Source: Thermoplasmatota archaeon
GTDB lineage: Archaea; Thermoplasmatota; Thermoplasmata; Lutacidiplasmatales; JAMCUS01
Reading direction: 5' to 3'
Assembly: GCA_023379385.1 (NCBI GenBank)
Contig: JAMCUS010000028.1
Span: forward strand, 1 to 64,000
DNA: 64,000 nt
Position 1 is the stretch's first letter. Every line of letters starts with the position of its first letter. A program made the translations under genes and the position numbers. The notes beneath the pieces were generated by a model. The model worked only from the letters and a program-made list of their open reading frames with translations. It had not been told where the DNA came from and did not search any database. Below are positions 44,755 through 53,441 of the stretch, piece after piece.

Positions 44755-45006
44755 TTATGAAATGATACTTTATGAACGTTGTCGTAAGAAGACAGGACAG
44801 TATCTAAAACTGTAAAATCTCTGACTTACGGCGAGTTCACAACAGTGGAGCACATAATGTATTGCAAATTGCATCCATCGAAATTGTACAGATCTGAGGC
44901 TCTCTCATCGCTCATAGGTCCATACTGCAAATATGCCAAATATCCGTGGATTTTTCTGGGTTCAACCATTTTCAATAAAGAATCATCTAAAATTTTATTA
45001 TCCTAA
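44755..45006 (+). pseudogene. Transposase-like fragment
   Basis: After a shifted start (ILYERCRKKTGQYLK) the frame reads TYGEFTTVEHIMYCKLHPSK, then LYRSEALSSLIGPYCKYAKY and PWIFLGSTIF. The C-x-x-H/P then 'SEALSSLI...YD/YPWIFLGS' order resembles archaeal transposases of uncertain IS family. It is short and interrupted. Confidence in the exact family is low. Confidence 0.4.
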
Positions 45007-45115
45007 CGGTATATAATCGACATAGTATGTATAGAAAGATTGATAAATCTCTTTGTTTTATCTTTATAATCTAAATAATACAACATATGATTGATTTTAG
45101 TTGCTATTGATAAAT

Positions 45116-45206
45116 GGGTCTGTAGCTCAGCTAGGTAGAGCAATCGGCTCTTAACACCTAAAAGAGAGATACCGAAAGGTCAGGGGTTCGAATCCCCTCA
45201 GGCCCG
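45116..45206 (+). tRNA. tRNA-Lys (CTT) with intron
   Basis: GGGTCTG and CAGGCCC pair as the acceptor (one G-U); the D arm has GTAGCTCAGCTAGGTAGAGC; the T arm AGGGG TTCGAAT CCCCT is perfect. The anticodon loop is CTCTTAA (CTT, Lys). About 17 nt (CACCTAAAAGAGAGATA) interrupt the gene after position 37/38, the normal archaeal intron site, and AAGAG in the intron can pair with the anticodon CTCTT to make the usual splicing structure. Confidence 0.9.
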
Positions 45207-45289
45207 CTAAAATTTATAAAATACTGTCTAAAAAGAAAGATTAAAGATATAGCGTTGTATCACGTGTTATGTATAAATGGGGGATCTAA

Positions 45290-46294
45290 ATAAGGATAGT
45301 ATACGTGGGTAGTGGCAGGTATTCAATTCCACCTGAAGGATACGGGGCTGTTGAAAAGCACATATGGAATTTAGCCAGTGCTATTAAAAAGAAAGGACAT
45401 GAAGTACACATTATAAACAGCGTTATGGCTTCAAATAGCATTGGAGAATACAAATTTGCTTTGAAAAGCATAAAGGAGGTAAAGAAAATAGATTATGACG
45501 TTCTCCATATCCATACGGCACCTGTTGGTCTGGTCTATTCTCTGTTTGGATACGATATGGTATACACATCACATTCCAGGCACTGGAACGGTGTTAAATC
45601 TCTGCGTGAACTGTATGGATTGATGGTGGAGAAGCACAATGTCAAGCATGCAAAAAAGGTTGTTGCTTTGACAGAGGTTATCAAAAAAAAGATGGGTATA
45701 AACAGAAATGTGGTGGTAATTCCCAATGGTGTTGATACCTCATTGTATAAAAATAGCAACATGAAAAAAAACAGGATTGTAATGATGGGTGAAGTTTCTC
45801 CCAGAAAGGAGTTTCATTTAGCCTTGCTGGCTCTTAAAGATCTTAACTATAACGTAACTATTATAGGACCTGTTACAGACAGAGATTATGCAGATCGTCT
45901 TAGATGCATAATGCCATCTGTAGTACTTACAGGAGAGATTGAGGAAATGAAAATGACCGGTGAACTCTCTTCATCTACAATATTCATACACCCAAGCAGA
46001 AGTGAGGGTTTGAGCATGGCTGTCATAGAGGCGATGGCTTCAGGAATGGCTGTTATAGCTTCATCTGTAAATTCTATTGTGGAAGATGGAAAATCTGGTT
46101 ATCTGTTTGATTCATCTCTGGACGATGCAGGTATAACCTCATTTATAAGAGACAAAACAACGATGCTCATCAATAACAATGAGCTAGCTGCAAGGTTAGG
46201 ACAGTATGGAAGAGCCATTATAGAAAGGAGTTATTCATGGGAGGTTATTGCAGATAAAATGATTGAACTCTACACAAGTTTTCTTGCCATGTAA
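45290..46294 (+). CDS. GT4-family glycosyltransferase
   Basis: A glycosyltransferase acting on a nucleotide sugar, probably for glycolipid or glycoprotein synthesis. N-terminal IRIVYVGSGRYSIPPEGYGA is the usual first strand and glycine loop; VEKHIWNLA, then DVLHIHTAPV, VVIPNGVDTSLY and HPSRSEGLSMAVIEAMASG (E-x7-E, about 240-258) are GT4 landmarks. GTG 45305 is the first standard start but would cut the first strand; the family start (M-R-I-V-Y) corresponds to ATA at 45290. Either ATA initiates or the true ATG has mutated. It follows tRNA-Lys by 84 bp. Confidence 0.85.
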   Translation: MRIVYVGSGRYSIPPEGYGAVEKHIWNLASAIKKKGHEVHIINSVMASNSIGEYKFALKSIKEVKKIDYDVLHIHTAPVGLVYSLFGYDMVYTSHSRHWNGVKSLRELYGLMVEKHNVKHAKKVVALTEVIKKKMGINRNVVVIPNGVDTSLYKNSNMKKNRIVMMGEVSPRKEFHLALLALKDLNYNVTIIGPVTDRDYADRLRCIMPSVVLTGEIEEMKMTGELSSSTIFIHPSRSEGLSMAVIEAMASGMAVIASSVNSIVEDGKSGYLFDSSLDDAGITSFIRDKTTMLINNNELAARLGQYGRAIIERSYSWEVIADKMIELYTSFLAM

Positions 46295-47790
46295 GGCTCC
46301 TTTTTAAAATATCCAATTTTTCTGAAGTATTCACGCACTCCAACACCACTGAGTACATGGATCATGTCAATACGGTTATCAATAGTTATGCGTTCAGCTT
46401 CCTCAATAAGCCATTTGCCAAGTCCTCTATGCTGTACCTCCCTGTCCATGTAAGGGGTTCTGTTCAGTAATACCTCTGCGCCCAGTACCTTCAATTCACG
46501 AATAATTGATGTTTTTGCATTGCTGTTTAAACGCAATCTCAAATATCCAAAAATATGCTCTTCGTTGTTCTCTATGCTGAGAAAGTATTCGGTTCCAGAG
46601 GACGCATTATAAATAAAACGTTTCATTTGAAGGGATCTATCACTGACCACGTTTCTTGCAACCTCCCTGCATCTTATGCATCTGCATTTCATACCTTTCT
46701 CTTCCAGTTTTTTAATGGCTATTTCGTGAAGGTTGCTCTGCTTTACACCGTCAACGATTAATCTGGCAGGAATATCTCTCTGTATTCTCTGTATTCTGAC
46801 GTAAGGCGGTATAATCTCCATTATTCTGGCAATGAGTTCTGCACTTACCTCTGTATCATAGGGAGTGTATGCACCATGCCTCCATAAGTCATAGAGAACC
46901 GTATTCTTTATAACCAGTGTAGGATATATTTTAAGCATATCTGGTTTAAACCGTTCATCCGAAAAGATCTTCTTTGCACCTTCAAGATCCCTTTCCGGAT
47001 TCATACCCGGTAATCCAGGCATTAAATGGTACACGATTTTAAAACCATCTTCACGTGCTCCAGATGTAGCCATTGCTATATCATTTACCGTATGGGCACG
47101 ATGTGTAGCTTTCAATACAGAGTCTTCAATGCACTGGACACCCAGTTCTACTCTTGTGGCACCATATGACAGTGCAAGATCCCTATGCTCTTTCATAAAC
47201 CAGTCCGGTCTGGTTTCTACAGTAATGCCGATTACCCTTCTTTCTGCTGTCTCATTTATAGCTATTGCCTCTTCAAGAGTTACAGCATCATAGCCATTCA
47301 CTGCGTCAAAAGCCCTTTTTATAAAATCCTGTTGATACGATCTATCCCTTGCTGTGAATGTACCACCCATAATAATGAGATCTATTTTATCTACAGGATG
47401 TCCGGTAGCAATAAGAGTCTCCAGCCTTGATTTCGTTTGAAGGAAAGGATCGTAGCTGTTCTGCCTAGCTCTGAGTGCTGCAGGTTCTTCACCCGTATAA
47501 CTCTGGGCTGTATGGTTTTCAACGCCACCAGGACAATATATACATTTTCCATGAGGGCATGCATATGGAGAAGTCATGATAGCTACAGGTGTTACACCTG
47601 ATTCTGTTCTGGATGGCTTTATCTGCAGTAAGTAGTTATATTGTTTTTTGTCTGCTTCATTGAGCATAGCATATACGACAGAACTTCTTATAACAGGGCA
47701 TTTATACTTTCTTGATAAGCTTATTTTTATATTCTGTAGTTCATCTTTATTTTTTATCTCTCCTTTTTTCAGTAATTCTATAATCTCCAT
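46270..47790 (-). CDS. elp3: tRNA uridine(34) acetyltransferase Elp3
   Basis: Elp3 modifies wobble uridine (cm5U) in tRNA using a radical SAM domain and acetyl-CoA. 506 residues: SPYACPHGKCIYCPGGVEN (about 91-109) gives the iron-sulfur cysteines, GGTFTARDRSYQQDFI and ELGVQCIEDSV follow, and CRCIRCREVARN precedes the C-terminal acetyltransferase with MDREVQHRGLGKWLIEEAE (about 450-468). The length matches archaeal Elp3. Third in the operon panE-fni-elp3; its 3' end overlaps the glycosyltransferase 3' end by 25 bp. Confidence 0.95.
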   Translation of the reverse strand: MEIIELLKKGEIKNKDELQNIKISLSRKYKCPVIRSSVVYAMLNEADKKQYNYLLQIKPSRTESGVTPVAIMTSPYACPHGKCIYCPGGVENHTAQSYTGEEPAALRARQNSYDPFLQTKSRLETLIATGHPVDKIDLIIMGGTFTARDRSYQQDFIKRAFDAVNGYDAVTLEEAIAINETAERRVIGITVETRPDWFMKEHRDLALSYGATRVELGVQCIEDSVLKATHRAHTVNDIAMATSGAREDGFKIVYHLMPGLPGMNPERDLEGAKKIFSDERFKPDMLKIYPTLVIKNTVLYDLWRHGAYTPYDTEVSAELIARIMEIIPPYVRIQRIQRDIPARLIVDGVKQSNLHEIAIKKLEEKGMKCRCIRCREVARNVVSDRSLQMKRFIYNASSGTEYFLSIENNEEHIFGYLRLRLNSNAKTSIIRELKVLGAEVLLNRTPYMDREVQHRGLGKWLIEEAERITIDNRIDMIHVLSGVGVREYFRKIGYFKKEPYMARKLV

Positions 47791-47867
47791 AGCTATTTTA
47801 GTATCATTAATATGAACGCACCTCCATGAATATATGCTGAATTAACCACCTGTTTAATCAGGCTCCA

Positions 47868-49007
47868 TCACATCTTAATCCATTGTGAACACTCACCTTT
47901 AATAATATGCTCCGATCTCTTCAGCATATCAATATTTTTAGAGCCAGTAAGATACATAGATACCTTCAGCTCTTTAATAAAACCATTTAAATATTGTCTG
48001 GCATACTCATCTCCTTTAACGACTTCCTGCAGAATTGCTCTGGCGAATCCTGCAGCGTCGGCACCCATAGAAATTGCTTTTGCGGCATCTAAACCATTTC
48101 TAATACCACCACTTCCTATGATCTCCTTCTCTGCCAATTTTCCATTGATTATGGAAATGGGAGCTGGAACTCCCCAGCTGCCAAAGAGGTTTCCCAGGCT
48201 GTATCTCTCTGAATCATTTTCATATGCTCTGTATTTCTCCACCTTGGCGAATGAAGTCCCACCTTTACCACTTGTATCTATACCCATGATCTTGGTTTTT
48301 CTAAGCAGAAGAGCCACCTGTCTGGATATGCCTGCACCAGTCTCCTTCACTATAGTAGGAAATTTTTTGGATATCTGTTCAATTCTATCAATACAGCCAG
48401 TGCTATTAAGATCACCCTCCGGTTGAACCACCTCCTGCAGGTAGTTAAGATGTATAGCCACGACATCAGCATTTATGAGGTCTACAAGCATGGATATATC
48501 ATCATCACTCAACGCTTTCTTATCCTTTTGGTCTACAAGTTGCGGTGCGCCAATATTGGCTATTTTTATAGGAATATCATAATCTTTTATACAGGAATAG
48601 CTCTTTTTTAAATCGTTAGACAAGAGCGCACCACGTTCACTTCCTACGCCAAGTCCTATATTAAATTCCGATGAAAGGGTAGCCAGAGCTCTGTTTATCT
48701 TTTCCCCTCCGTCGTAACCACCTGTCATGCCCGTTATTACCAGGGGATAACGGAGCATCTTCCTCAATAATCTAATTTCTGTATCAATAATATCAAAATC
48801 TATTTCCGGTAAAGAGTTATGAACCAGTTCTACATCATCCCAGTAATTGTAGGGTGACGTGACGTCGTTGCCCAGAACAATATTTACATGCTCCTCTTTT
48901 CTTTTTGCATATTTTTCAGCATTTTTATCATTGATATTATAAGATAATTTATTGATTTTACCATTCTTTTTTGAATTTTTCATTGCCTTTAACACCTCTG
49001 AAACCAC
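47868..49007 (-). CDS. fni: Type 2 isopentenyl-diphosphate isomerase
   Basis: This FMN- and NADPH-dependent enzyme interconverts IPP and DMAPP for lipid synthesis. Motifs: KRKEEHVNIVLGNDV near the N-terminus, PLVITGMTGG (about 93), GLGVGSERGALL (about 118), HLNYLQEVVQPEGD (about 180), VKETGAGIS, IDTSGKGGTSFAKVE and IGSGGIRNGLDAAKAISMGA. The first 24 codons are poorly conserved and ATG 48977-48985 (MKNSKKNG) may be the real start. It is 36-60 bp after panE. Confidence 0.93.
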   Translation of the reverse strand: MVSEVLKAMKNSKKNGKINKLSYNINDKNAEKYAKRKEEHVNIVLGNDVTSPYNYWDDVELVHNSLPEIDFDIIDTEIRLLRKMLRYPLVITGMTGGYDGGEKINRALATLSSEFNIGLGVGSERGALLSNDLKKSYSCIKDYDIPIKIANIGAPQLVDQKDKKALSDDDISMLVDLINADVVAIHLNYLQEVVQPEGDLNSTGCIDRIEQISKKFPTIVKETGAGISRQVALLLRKTKIMGIDTSGKGGTSFAKVEKYRAYENDSERYSLGNLFGSWGVPAPISIINGKLAEKEIIGSGGIRNGLDAAKAISMGADAAGFARAILQEVVKGDEYARQYLNGFIKELKVSMYLTGSKNIDMLKRSEHIIKGECSQWIKM

Positions 49008-49042
49008 CTGTTCCTACGCTACATGACAAATGTCAACAGGTC

Positions 49043-50002
49043 TTAATCACGTTTTTTATTAGCGAGCTCTTCCATTGACCTAATCAAACTATATAGTAGT
49101 GAATTATAAATAACTTTCAATTTGACAAAATTACCTTTCTTTATGATGTATCCGTTAATCTCCTCAATCTCTGTTCTTCTTCCCATTTCTATATCCCTCA
49201 ACATGCTTGATCTGTTGGTACTGCTTTTTTTTATGGTATCAAATAACATGTTACGAACTTCATCAAGAGAAATGTTAATGTTCAGCGTATTGGCAATTCC
49301 GACGCCCTCTTTCAGTAATTCATCAATTACCAACGCAAGATTCTGGTTATTGTACAGATACCCATTTTCTACATTTAATATGGCTGTCAGAGGATTTATT
49401 ATTGAATTAACAATTCCCTTCTGCCATATAATAGATTCAATGTTATCGGTAAGAATGCAATTTATACGAGAGCTGGTGAAAAGATCATAGACAATACCGG
49501 ATGAATCTGTCTTTTGATAGGATCCTATCCACATGGATCCATTTCCTGCGTGCACTAAATCTCCGTGCTGATCAATGTAAAAGCCATGGTTTGTAATACC
49601 CATAACAATATATTTTTCAGGACTACCTTTCCAGTTTGTTTTTAAAGTTTTATTAATGGTGTCGTAATTATTCAATCCGTTCTGAATGGATACAATGATC
49701 AGGTCACTCCATTTTTCAGATATATTCTTTATTGCCATCTCTGTGTCATAGGCCTTTGTAGTTATAAAAACAATATCTGGTTTAAAATTTAAATCATCAA
49801 TATCTGTTACTGCGTTACCCTGGAGTGTTCCGGTATCTACACCAGTTACATGCATTTTTTCAGAATTTATTTTATCAACCATTAATTTCCTGCCTACAAA
49901 CCATGTCTCATGATCCCTAAGCATATATCCAATACCACAGCCAAGTGCTCCTGCACCAAAAAATAACAGCTTTTTCATCAGAATAGGTATTGGCAGAGAC
50001 AT
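49043..50002 (-). CDS. panE: 2-dehydropantoate 2-reductase-like protein
   Basis: The family reduces ketopantoate with NADPH in CoA synthesis. KLLFFGAGALGCGIGYML is the Rossmann GxGxxG loop; FITTKAYDTEMAIKNI (Lys in TTKAYD) and SIQNGLNN are family marks, as is IIWQKGIVNSIINPLTAIL (about 205-223; the catalytic Lys). The real start is probably ATG 49978 (MKKLLFF), giving 311 residues. First gene of the panE-fni-elp3 operon. Archaeal CoA synthesis fits, though other ketoacid reductions are possible. Confidence 0.85.
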   Translation of the reverse strand: MSLPIPILMKKLLFFGAGALGCGIGYMLRDHETWFVGRKLMVDKINSEKMHVTGVDTGTLQGNAVTDIDDLNFKPDIVFITTKAYDTEMAIKNISEKWSDLIIVSIQNGLNNYDTINKTLKTNWKGSPEKYIVMGITNHGFYIDQHGDLVHAGNGSMWIGSYQKTDSSGIVYDLFTSSRINCILTDNIESIIWQKGIVNSIINPLTAILNVENGYLYNNQNLALVIDELLKEGVGIANTLNINISLDEVRNMLFDTIKKSSTNRSSMLRDIEMGRRTEIEEINGYIIKKGNFVKLKVIYNSLLYSLIRSMEELANKKRD

Positions 50003-50059
50003 TGATTAAGGTTTTTGTATTTATTCAGGTACAATACCTGAACATGTTATGATTTATGG

Positions 50060-50958
50060 ATTGTAAAAAGGATTCCAAACTATCTAATTACAACAATATC
50101 TATTCTCAAGAGAGTTGATTTAGCCTTCAATAAATTCTTTGTTAATCTTAAATCAAACGGTAGAACTAAGACTGGATACCCGCGTTATAAATCATACGGG
50201 CAATACAGATCTTTAACCTACACGCAATCGTGATTTAAAATAAATAATAATAAATTGATAAATTGTCTATCTCTAAAATAGTCCTGATCAAAATAATTCT
50301 GCATAGAGAATTAATCGGTAATATTAAAACATGCACTGTTAAAAGAGATAAAGCAGGCTCCTGATTCGTTTATTTTACATGCGAATTACCAGGTACAGAT
50401 AAGAAACCGTTAGAACAGATTAAAGAACAGGATATAATCGGTGTGGATGTAGGCATAAACAAATTAGCGGCCTTATCTAACGGCGTAGAGATAAAGAATC
50501 CAGAGATATTAAGGAAATCCTAGGAATCCATTAAAATAACGCAGCGTGAACTGAGTAAGATGATGAAAGGCAGTAAGAACAGATTGAATGCAAAACAACG
50601 TATGGCTAAGAGGCAGAGGAAATCAGCAAATGAGAGAAAGGATAACCTGCACAAAGTAGCCAATGAAATAGTAAAAAATATGGTTCAGAATCATAATCTT
50701 GCGAAGAGCATAAATGATGCGTCCTGGAGTAAACTCGTAAACAGCTGTATTTACAGAGCCATTGATGTTGGTAAATACATAGAATTCGTGGATCCGAACG
50801 GTACAGGTCAGTTATGCTCACGTTGTGGAGCAGTCGTAAAGAAGAATCTGTCCGTAAGAATCCACAGTTGTAATAACTGTGGATTGGAAATGGATAGAGA
50901 TCTTAACGCTGCTCTGAACATAAGAGGGGGTACATACGGACTGTGTGGAACTCTGTAA
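50060..50958 (+). pseudogene. tnpB: tnpB pseudogene (IS605-type, family A)
   Basis: Fragments in order: KDSKL-like start, then SQRVDLAFNKF-type sequence and RTKTGYPRYKSYGQYRSLTY, a stop, the shifted LIKIILHRELIGNIK, then DIIGVDVGINKLAALSNGVE (RuvC-I Asp), a TAG, RLNAKQRMAKRQRKSANERK, NHNLAKSINDASWSKL, and the zinc-ribbon end. About 15 codons with the RuvC-II Glu are deleted before NHNLAK. The last open frame is 50560-50958. Inactive on several counts; the right end (50959-51057) is intact. Confidence 0.85.
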
Positions 50959-51057
50959 AAAGGTCTGCGGATGCTCTGACCCCTACTCAGACAGCCGAGC
51001 AAGTCGGAACGATGAAGCAGGAAGCTCCGATGCTTTAGCTAGGAGATAATGTCACGT
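50959..51057 (+). ncRNA. IS605-type right end / omega-RNA-like sequence
   Basis: Nearly identical to 12683-12780: GGTCTGCGGATGCTCTGACC, CAGACAGCCGAGCAAGTCGG, then GCAGGAAGCTCCGATGCTTT and the end at AATGTCACG. Differences are few and mostly in loops. Where TnpB is active this region gives the guide RNA scaffold, and the guide would be the bases after the end (TTAGTCGTGTTG here). With tnpB broken, activity would need a partner elsewhere. Confidence 0.6.
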
Positions 51058-51117
51058 TAGTCGTGTTGATATCTACATTAGAAAGGTATCATTATCATAT
51101 TGTCTAACTTCAAATGC

Positions 51118-51212
51118 TTAGGCACCGTGATTTAATTAAATGATCGTTTATATCTAGTTTTGATAAATAAGTTTTTATGTAAATGCTTATGTTATTTATT
51201 CACAATAACTTA
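51118..51212. repeat. Copy 2 of the ~95-bp dispersed repeat
   Basis: Matches 44551-44645 (TTAGGCAC ... GTAAATGCTTATGTTATTTA). No gene inside. Confidence 0.55.
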
Positions 51213-51253
51213 GACATCGTGAAATGCAAATTGGCAAATGCATTTTGTATAAC

Positions 51254-51703
51254 TCAAAAATCCTCCGGTTTTAGTTGTTTTTTTAGATCTCTTACCTCAT
51301 TCTCTAGAGAGGTAATCTTTTGTGTTATATTATTCAGGCAAACATCTATGTTATTATATATTCGCTCTTCCAACTCACTTAATTTTTTATCCACTACCTC
51401 TGGAGTTTGTTCAATATTTAACACGATTGATATGGTGTAATCCTTGGCATAGATGTTTTTATATTCATCTTTAGAAAACGTTACCCCATCTTTGGTATAT
51501 TCTACCTTGAATTGATAGAAATCCCCTCCTAAAATTCCTGTATCTATTTTTTCAAACAGAGCTTCACCATTTGAGTTCGTTTTTACAGGACCGTATCTTT
51601 TTTTGCTTGAGTCCCATGCATTGTGATTTATAGCCATAACTTTGGCACCTTCTAAAGGGTTCTTTTTGGTACCTACAACTTTTATTTTAATGTTTGCAGC
51701 CAT
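51254..51703 (-). CDS. Transthyretin/Ig-like domain protein with C-terminal coiled coil
   Basis: From ATG 51703, about 149 residues. The first 95 (NIKIKVVGTKKNPLEGAKVM, then NSNGEALFEKIDTG) form a carboxypeptidase-regulatory or transthyretin-like beta sandwich, in which sequence after 'GA.V' and 'T..nG.A.F..i' is typical. Residues 100-145 form a coiled coil (LNNITQKITSLENEVRDLKK). No signal peptide from this start; the 23-codon longer form (start 51772) adds a weak hydrophobic stretch. Function unknown. Confidence 0.55.
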   Translation of the reverse strand: MAANIKIKVVGTKKNPLEGAKVMAINHNAWDSSKKRYGPVKTNSNGEALFEKIDTGILGGDFYQFKVEYTKDGVTFSKDEYKNIYAKDYTISIVLNIEQTPEVVDKKLSELEERIYNNIDVCLNNITQKITSLENEVRDLKKQLKPEDF

Positions 51704-51772
51704 TTTTGACACACTCTCACTTAGTGAAAATATAATATTATATAATAATGTTTTCATATATGCAATGGTCAC

Positions 51773-52168
51773 GGTTAACGGTTAGAGCAATCACTATAAA
51801 TAATCATATATCACCTCTGTGTTTACACATATAGTAGAAGAAAAACGAGTACAATCTATTATTCGTCTCTCAGAGGGAGGCGCTGTATTGATACGCATGT
51901 GCTGCCAACCTTAATTGAGGGCTCGGCAGGCTGTAGGGATGCTAATAGAACGGCTGAAGATAGGAATGGAGGCACTCATAACCAACAAAATAATAAAACT
52001 ACAATACAATAGGGGTTAAAAGTTATCACTACAAATTAAAAGTAAAAAGTGTGCTCATTTACACACAAAATCTTGCCGAACTCGGGTTCTATTACAGCCT
52101 GTTGAACCCTGATTACATACAAATGTTGCAATATTAGTACCAAAATATTATTCTATTTAAGGATATAT
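51773..52168. other. Gene-free spacer with possible IS tail
   Basis: No convincing gene. A plus-strand frame at about 51885-52010 reads RCIDTHVLPTLIEGSAGCRD and may be the tail of an IS605-type right end, given the GC-rich block GAGGGCTCGGCAGGCTGTAG, but I could not match it to other copies here. TTACAGCCTGTTGA (52091) also occurs at 32414. Confidence 0.25.
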
Positions 52169-53152
52169 CTATAATCCTGTTTGAGATCCATCTGTCTCTG
52201 TTTTATAATTTTTAATATTACCAAACAGCTCCTTCAGTTCATTTTTGCCGTTGCTGAAGAATATAACTTCAATACCCATAAAAAATCGTTTAAAATGGTA
52301 CTGTGGGTAATACCATATTACAGAGATTCTATCTATTCCTGTTTCTACACTGTATGGAAATATACCGGGGTCAAACATATTATGATCCATTATAACTTTT
52401 ATTGAATTATAGAATATTTTTTTATCATTTATGCTGTTCGCAGACAGATCTGTCTTTTTTATAACAGTCTCTGTTCTGTGCAGAAGGTCTATACTATAAA
52501 GTATGGATGTATAATCATCTTTGTGTGACGCCCACTTCACTACATACCATCTGAATGGAGATGACGTTGGCTCTATTGCAATATTCATTTCCCCTGTTCT
52601 ATGTTTTAAATATAATGATGAATAAATTAGAACCCTTGTCCCGTAGTTAATAACGAATATCGAATAAAGTATGTATAGCATCAGATTGAAATAGATTATG
52701 TTAATGCTATATGCCCTGAAAATAAAAAGTGTGACGGTAAAAAAGGTGGATAATAATAACATATACACATTTACAGCTCGATCTATCCCAATCCCTATTT
52801 CAATTTTGCTGAATGGTTCAAATGGAGCTATCTGGAAATCTGTTAAACCATCCATTAGCAGGTGTACCGAACCACCCAGCAGTAGTAGCATATAGTCAAT
52901 TGTTATGGTATTCATGCGATATACAGAACCTATTATTATTGATACAGGTATGAAAACAACACCTAGGAAAAGATAGGTATGAAATATACCGTGATGGCGA
53001 AGAACTTTTACCCGTTCTTTGATTGGAAAGAAGAAAATATCAAAATCAGGAAATGCACCACCTAGAATTGCAACTATAAACATGCTGTCAGAATGGATAT
53101 TGACAGCATAGAGTATCAGATATACAGTTACCAGATGAGAGAGAAAATCCAT
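52169..53152 (-). CDS. YdjM-family membrane-bound metal-dependent hydrolase
   Basis: A 327-residue membrane protein. MDFLSHLVTVYLILY, ILGGAFPDFDIFFFP and HHGIFHTYLFLG, then GGSVHLLMDGLTDF carry the His and Asp residues shared by YdjM/DUF457 proteins (D-H...PD.D...HR/HHG...H...D). About four membrane helices are followed by a soluble C-terminal region of about 120 residues not seen in the shortest members. Reaction unknown. Divergent from the antiporter pair. Confidence 0.78.
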   Translation of the reverse strand: MDFLSHLVTVYLILYAVNIHSDSMFIVAILGGAFPDFDIFFFPIKERVKVLRHHGIFHTYLFLGVVFIPVSIIIGSVYRMNTITIDYMLLLLGGSVHLLMDGLTDFQIAPFEPFSKIEIGIGIDRAVNVYMLLLSTFFTVTLFIFRAYSINIIYFNLMLYILYSIFVINYGTRVLIYSSLYLKHRTGEMNIAIEPTSSPFRWYVVKWASHKDDYTSILYSIDLLHRTETVIKKTDLSANSINDKKIFYNSIKVIMDHNMFDPGIFPYSVETGIDRISVIWYYPQYHFKRFFMGIEVIFFSNGKNELKELFGNIKNYKTETDGSQTGL

Positions 53153-53224
53153 ATTTTTTTATTACCTATATGTTCTAAGATAAAATAGGTATATAAGAAG
53201 TTCTATTCTCTATTATGTGATTCT

Positions 53225-53440
53225 ATGTACGAAGGAATAAAGATAACAGATATTCCAGGCGCTGGCAAAAAATTTGAATTTTCATTTGACGATGGTGGAA
53301 TAACTGTAGTCATAACACATGACGAAAGCAGATTTGTAACAGTTAATGACGACGAAGGTCATGAAATAACAGTCAAGGTAAAGGACGAAGACTTAAGAAA
53401 AATTGCAGCTATATTCATAGCTGGTGATCTGCTCTTCTGA
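53225..53440 (+). CDS. KhtT N-terminal-domain-like protein, partner of the antiporter
   Basis: A 71-residue protein: ITDIPGAGKKFEFSFDDGGI, then VVITHDESRFVTVNDD and VKDEDLRKIAAIFIAGDLL. This matches the small N-terminal domain of KhtT-type regulators of K+/H+ antiporters (P-G-x-G-x-x-F/Y-E, D-x-G, D-E-x-x-R-x-I/L-A-x-I). The TrkA-C domain that follows in normal KhtT, which binds nucleotides, is absent. It overlaps or abuts the antiporter gene, so the two are cotranslated. Confidence 0.7.
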   Translation: MYEGIKITDIPGAGKKFEFSFDDGGITVVITHDESRFVTVNDDEGHEITVKVKDEDLRKIAAIFIAGDLLF

Positions 53441-53441
53441 G

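Noticed and set aside
53424-53441. Earlier start of the antiporter
   Set aside because: It lies within the small KhtT-like gene and adds residues unlike an antiporter N-terminus; MGLMDTY at 53442 is better.
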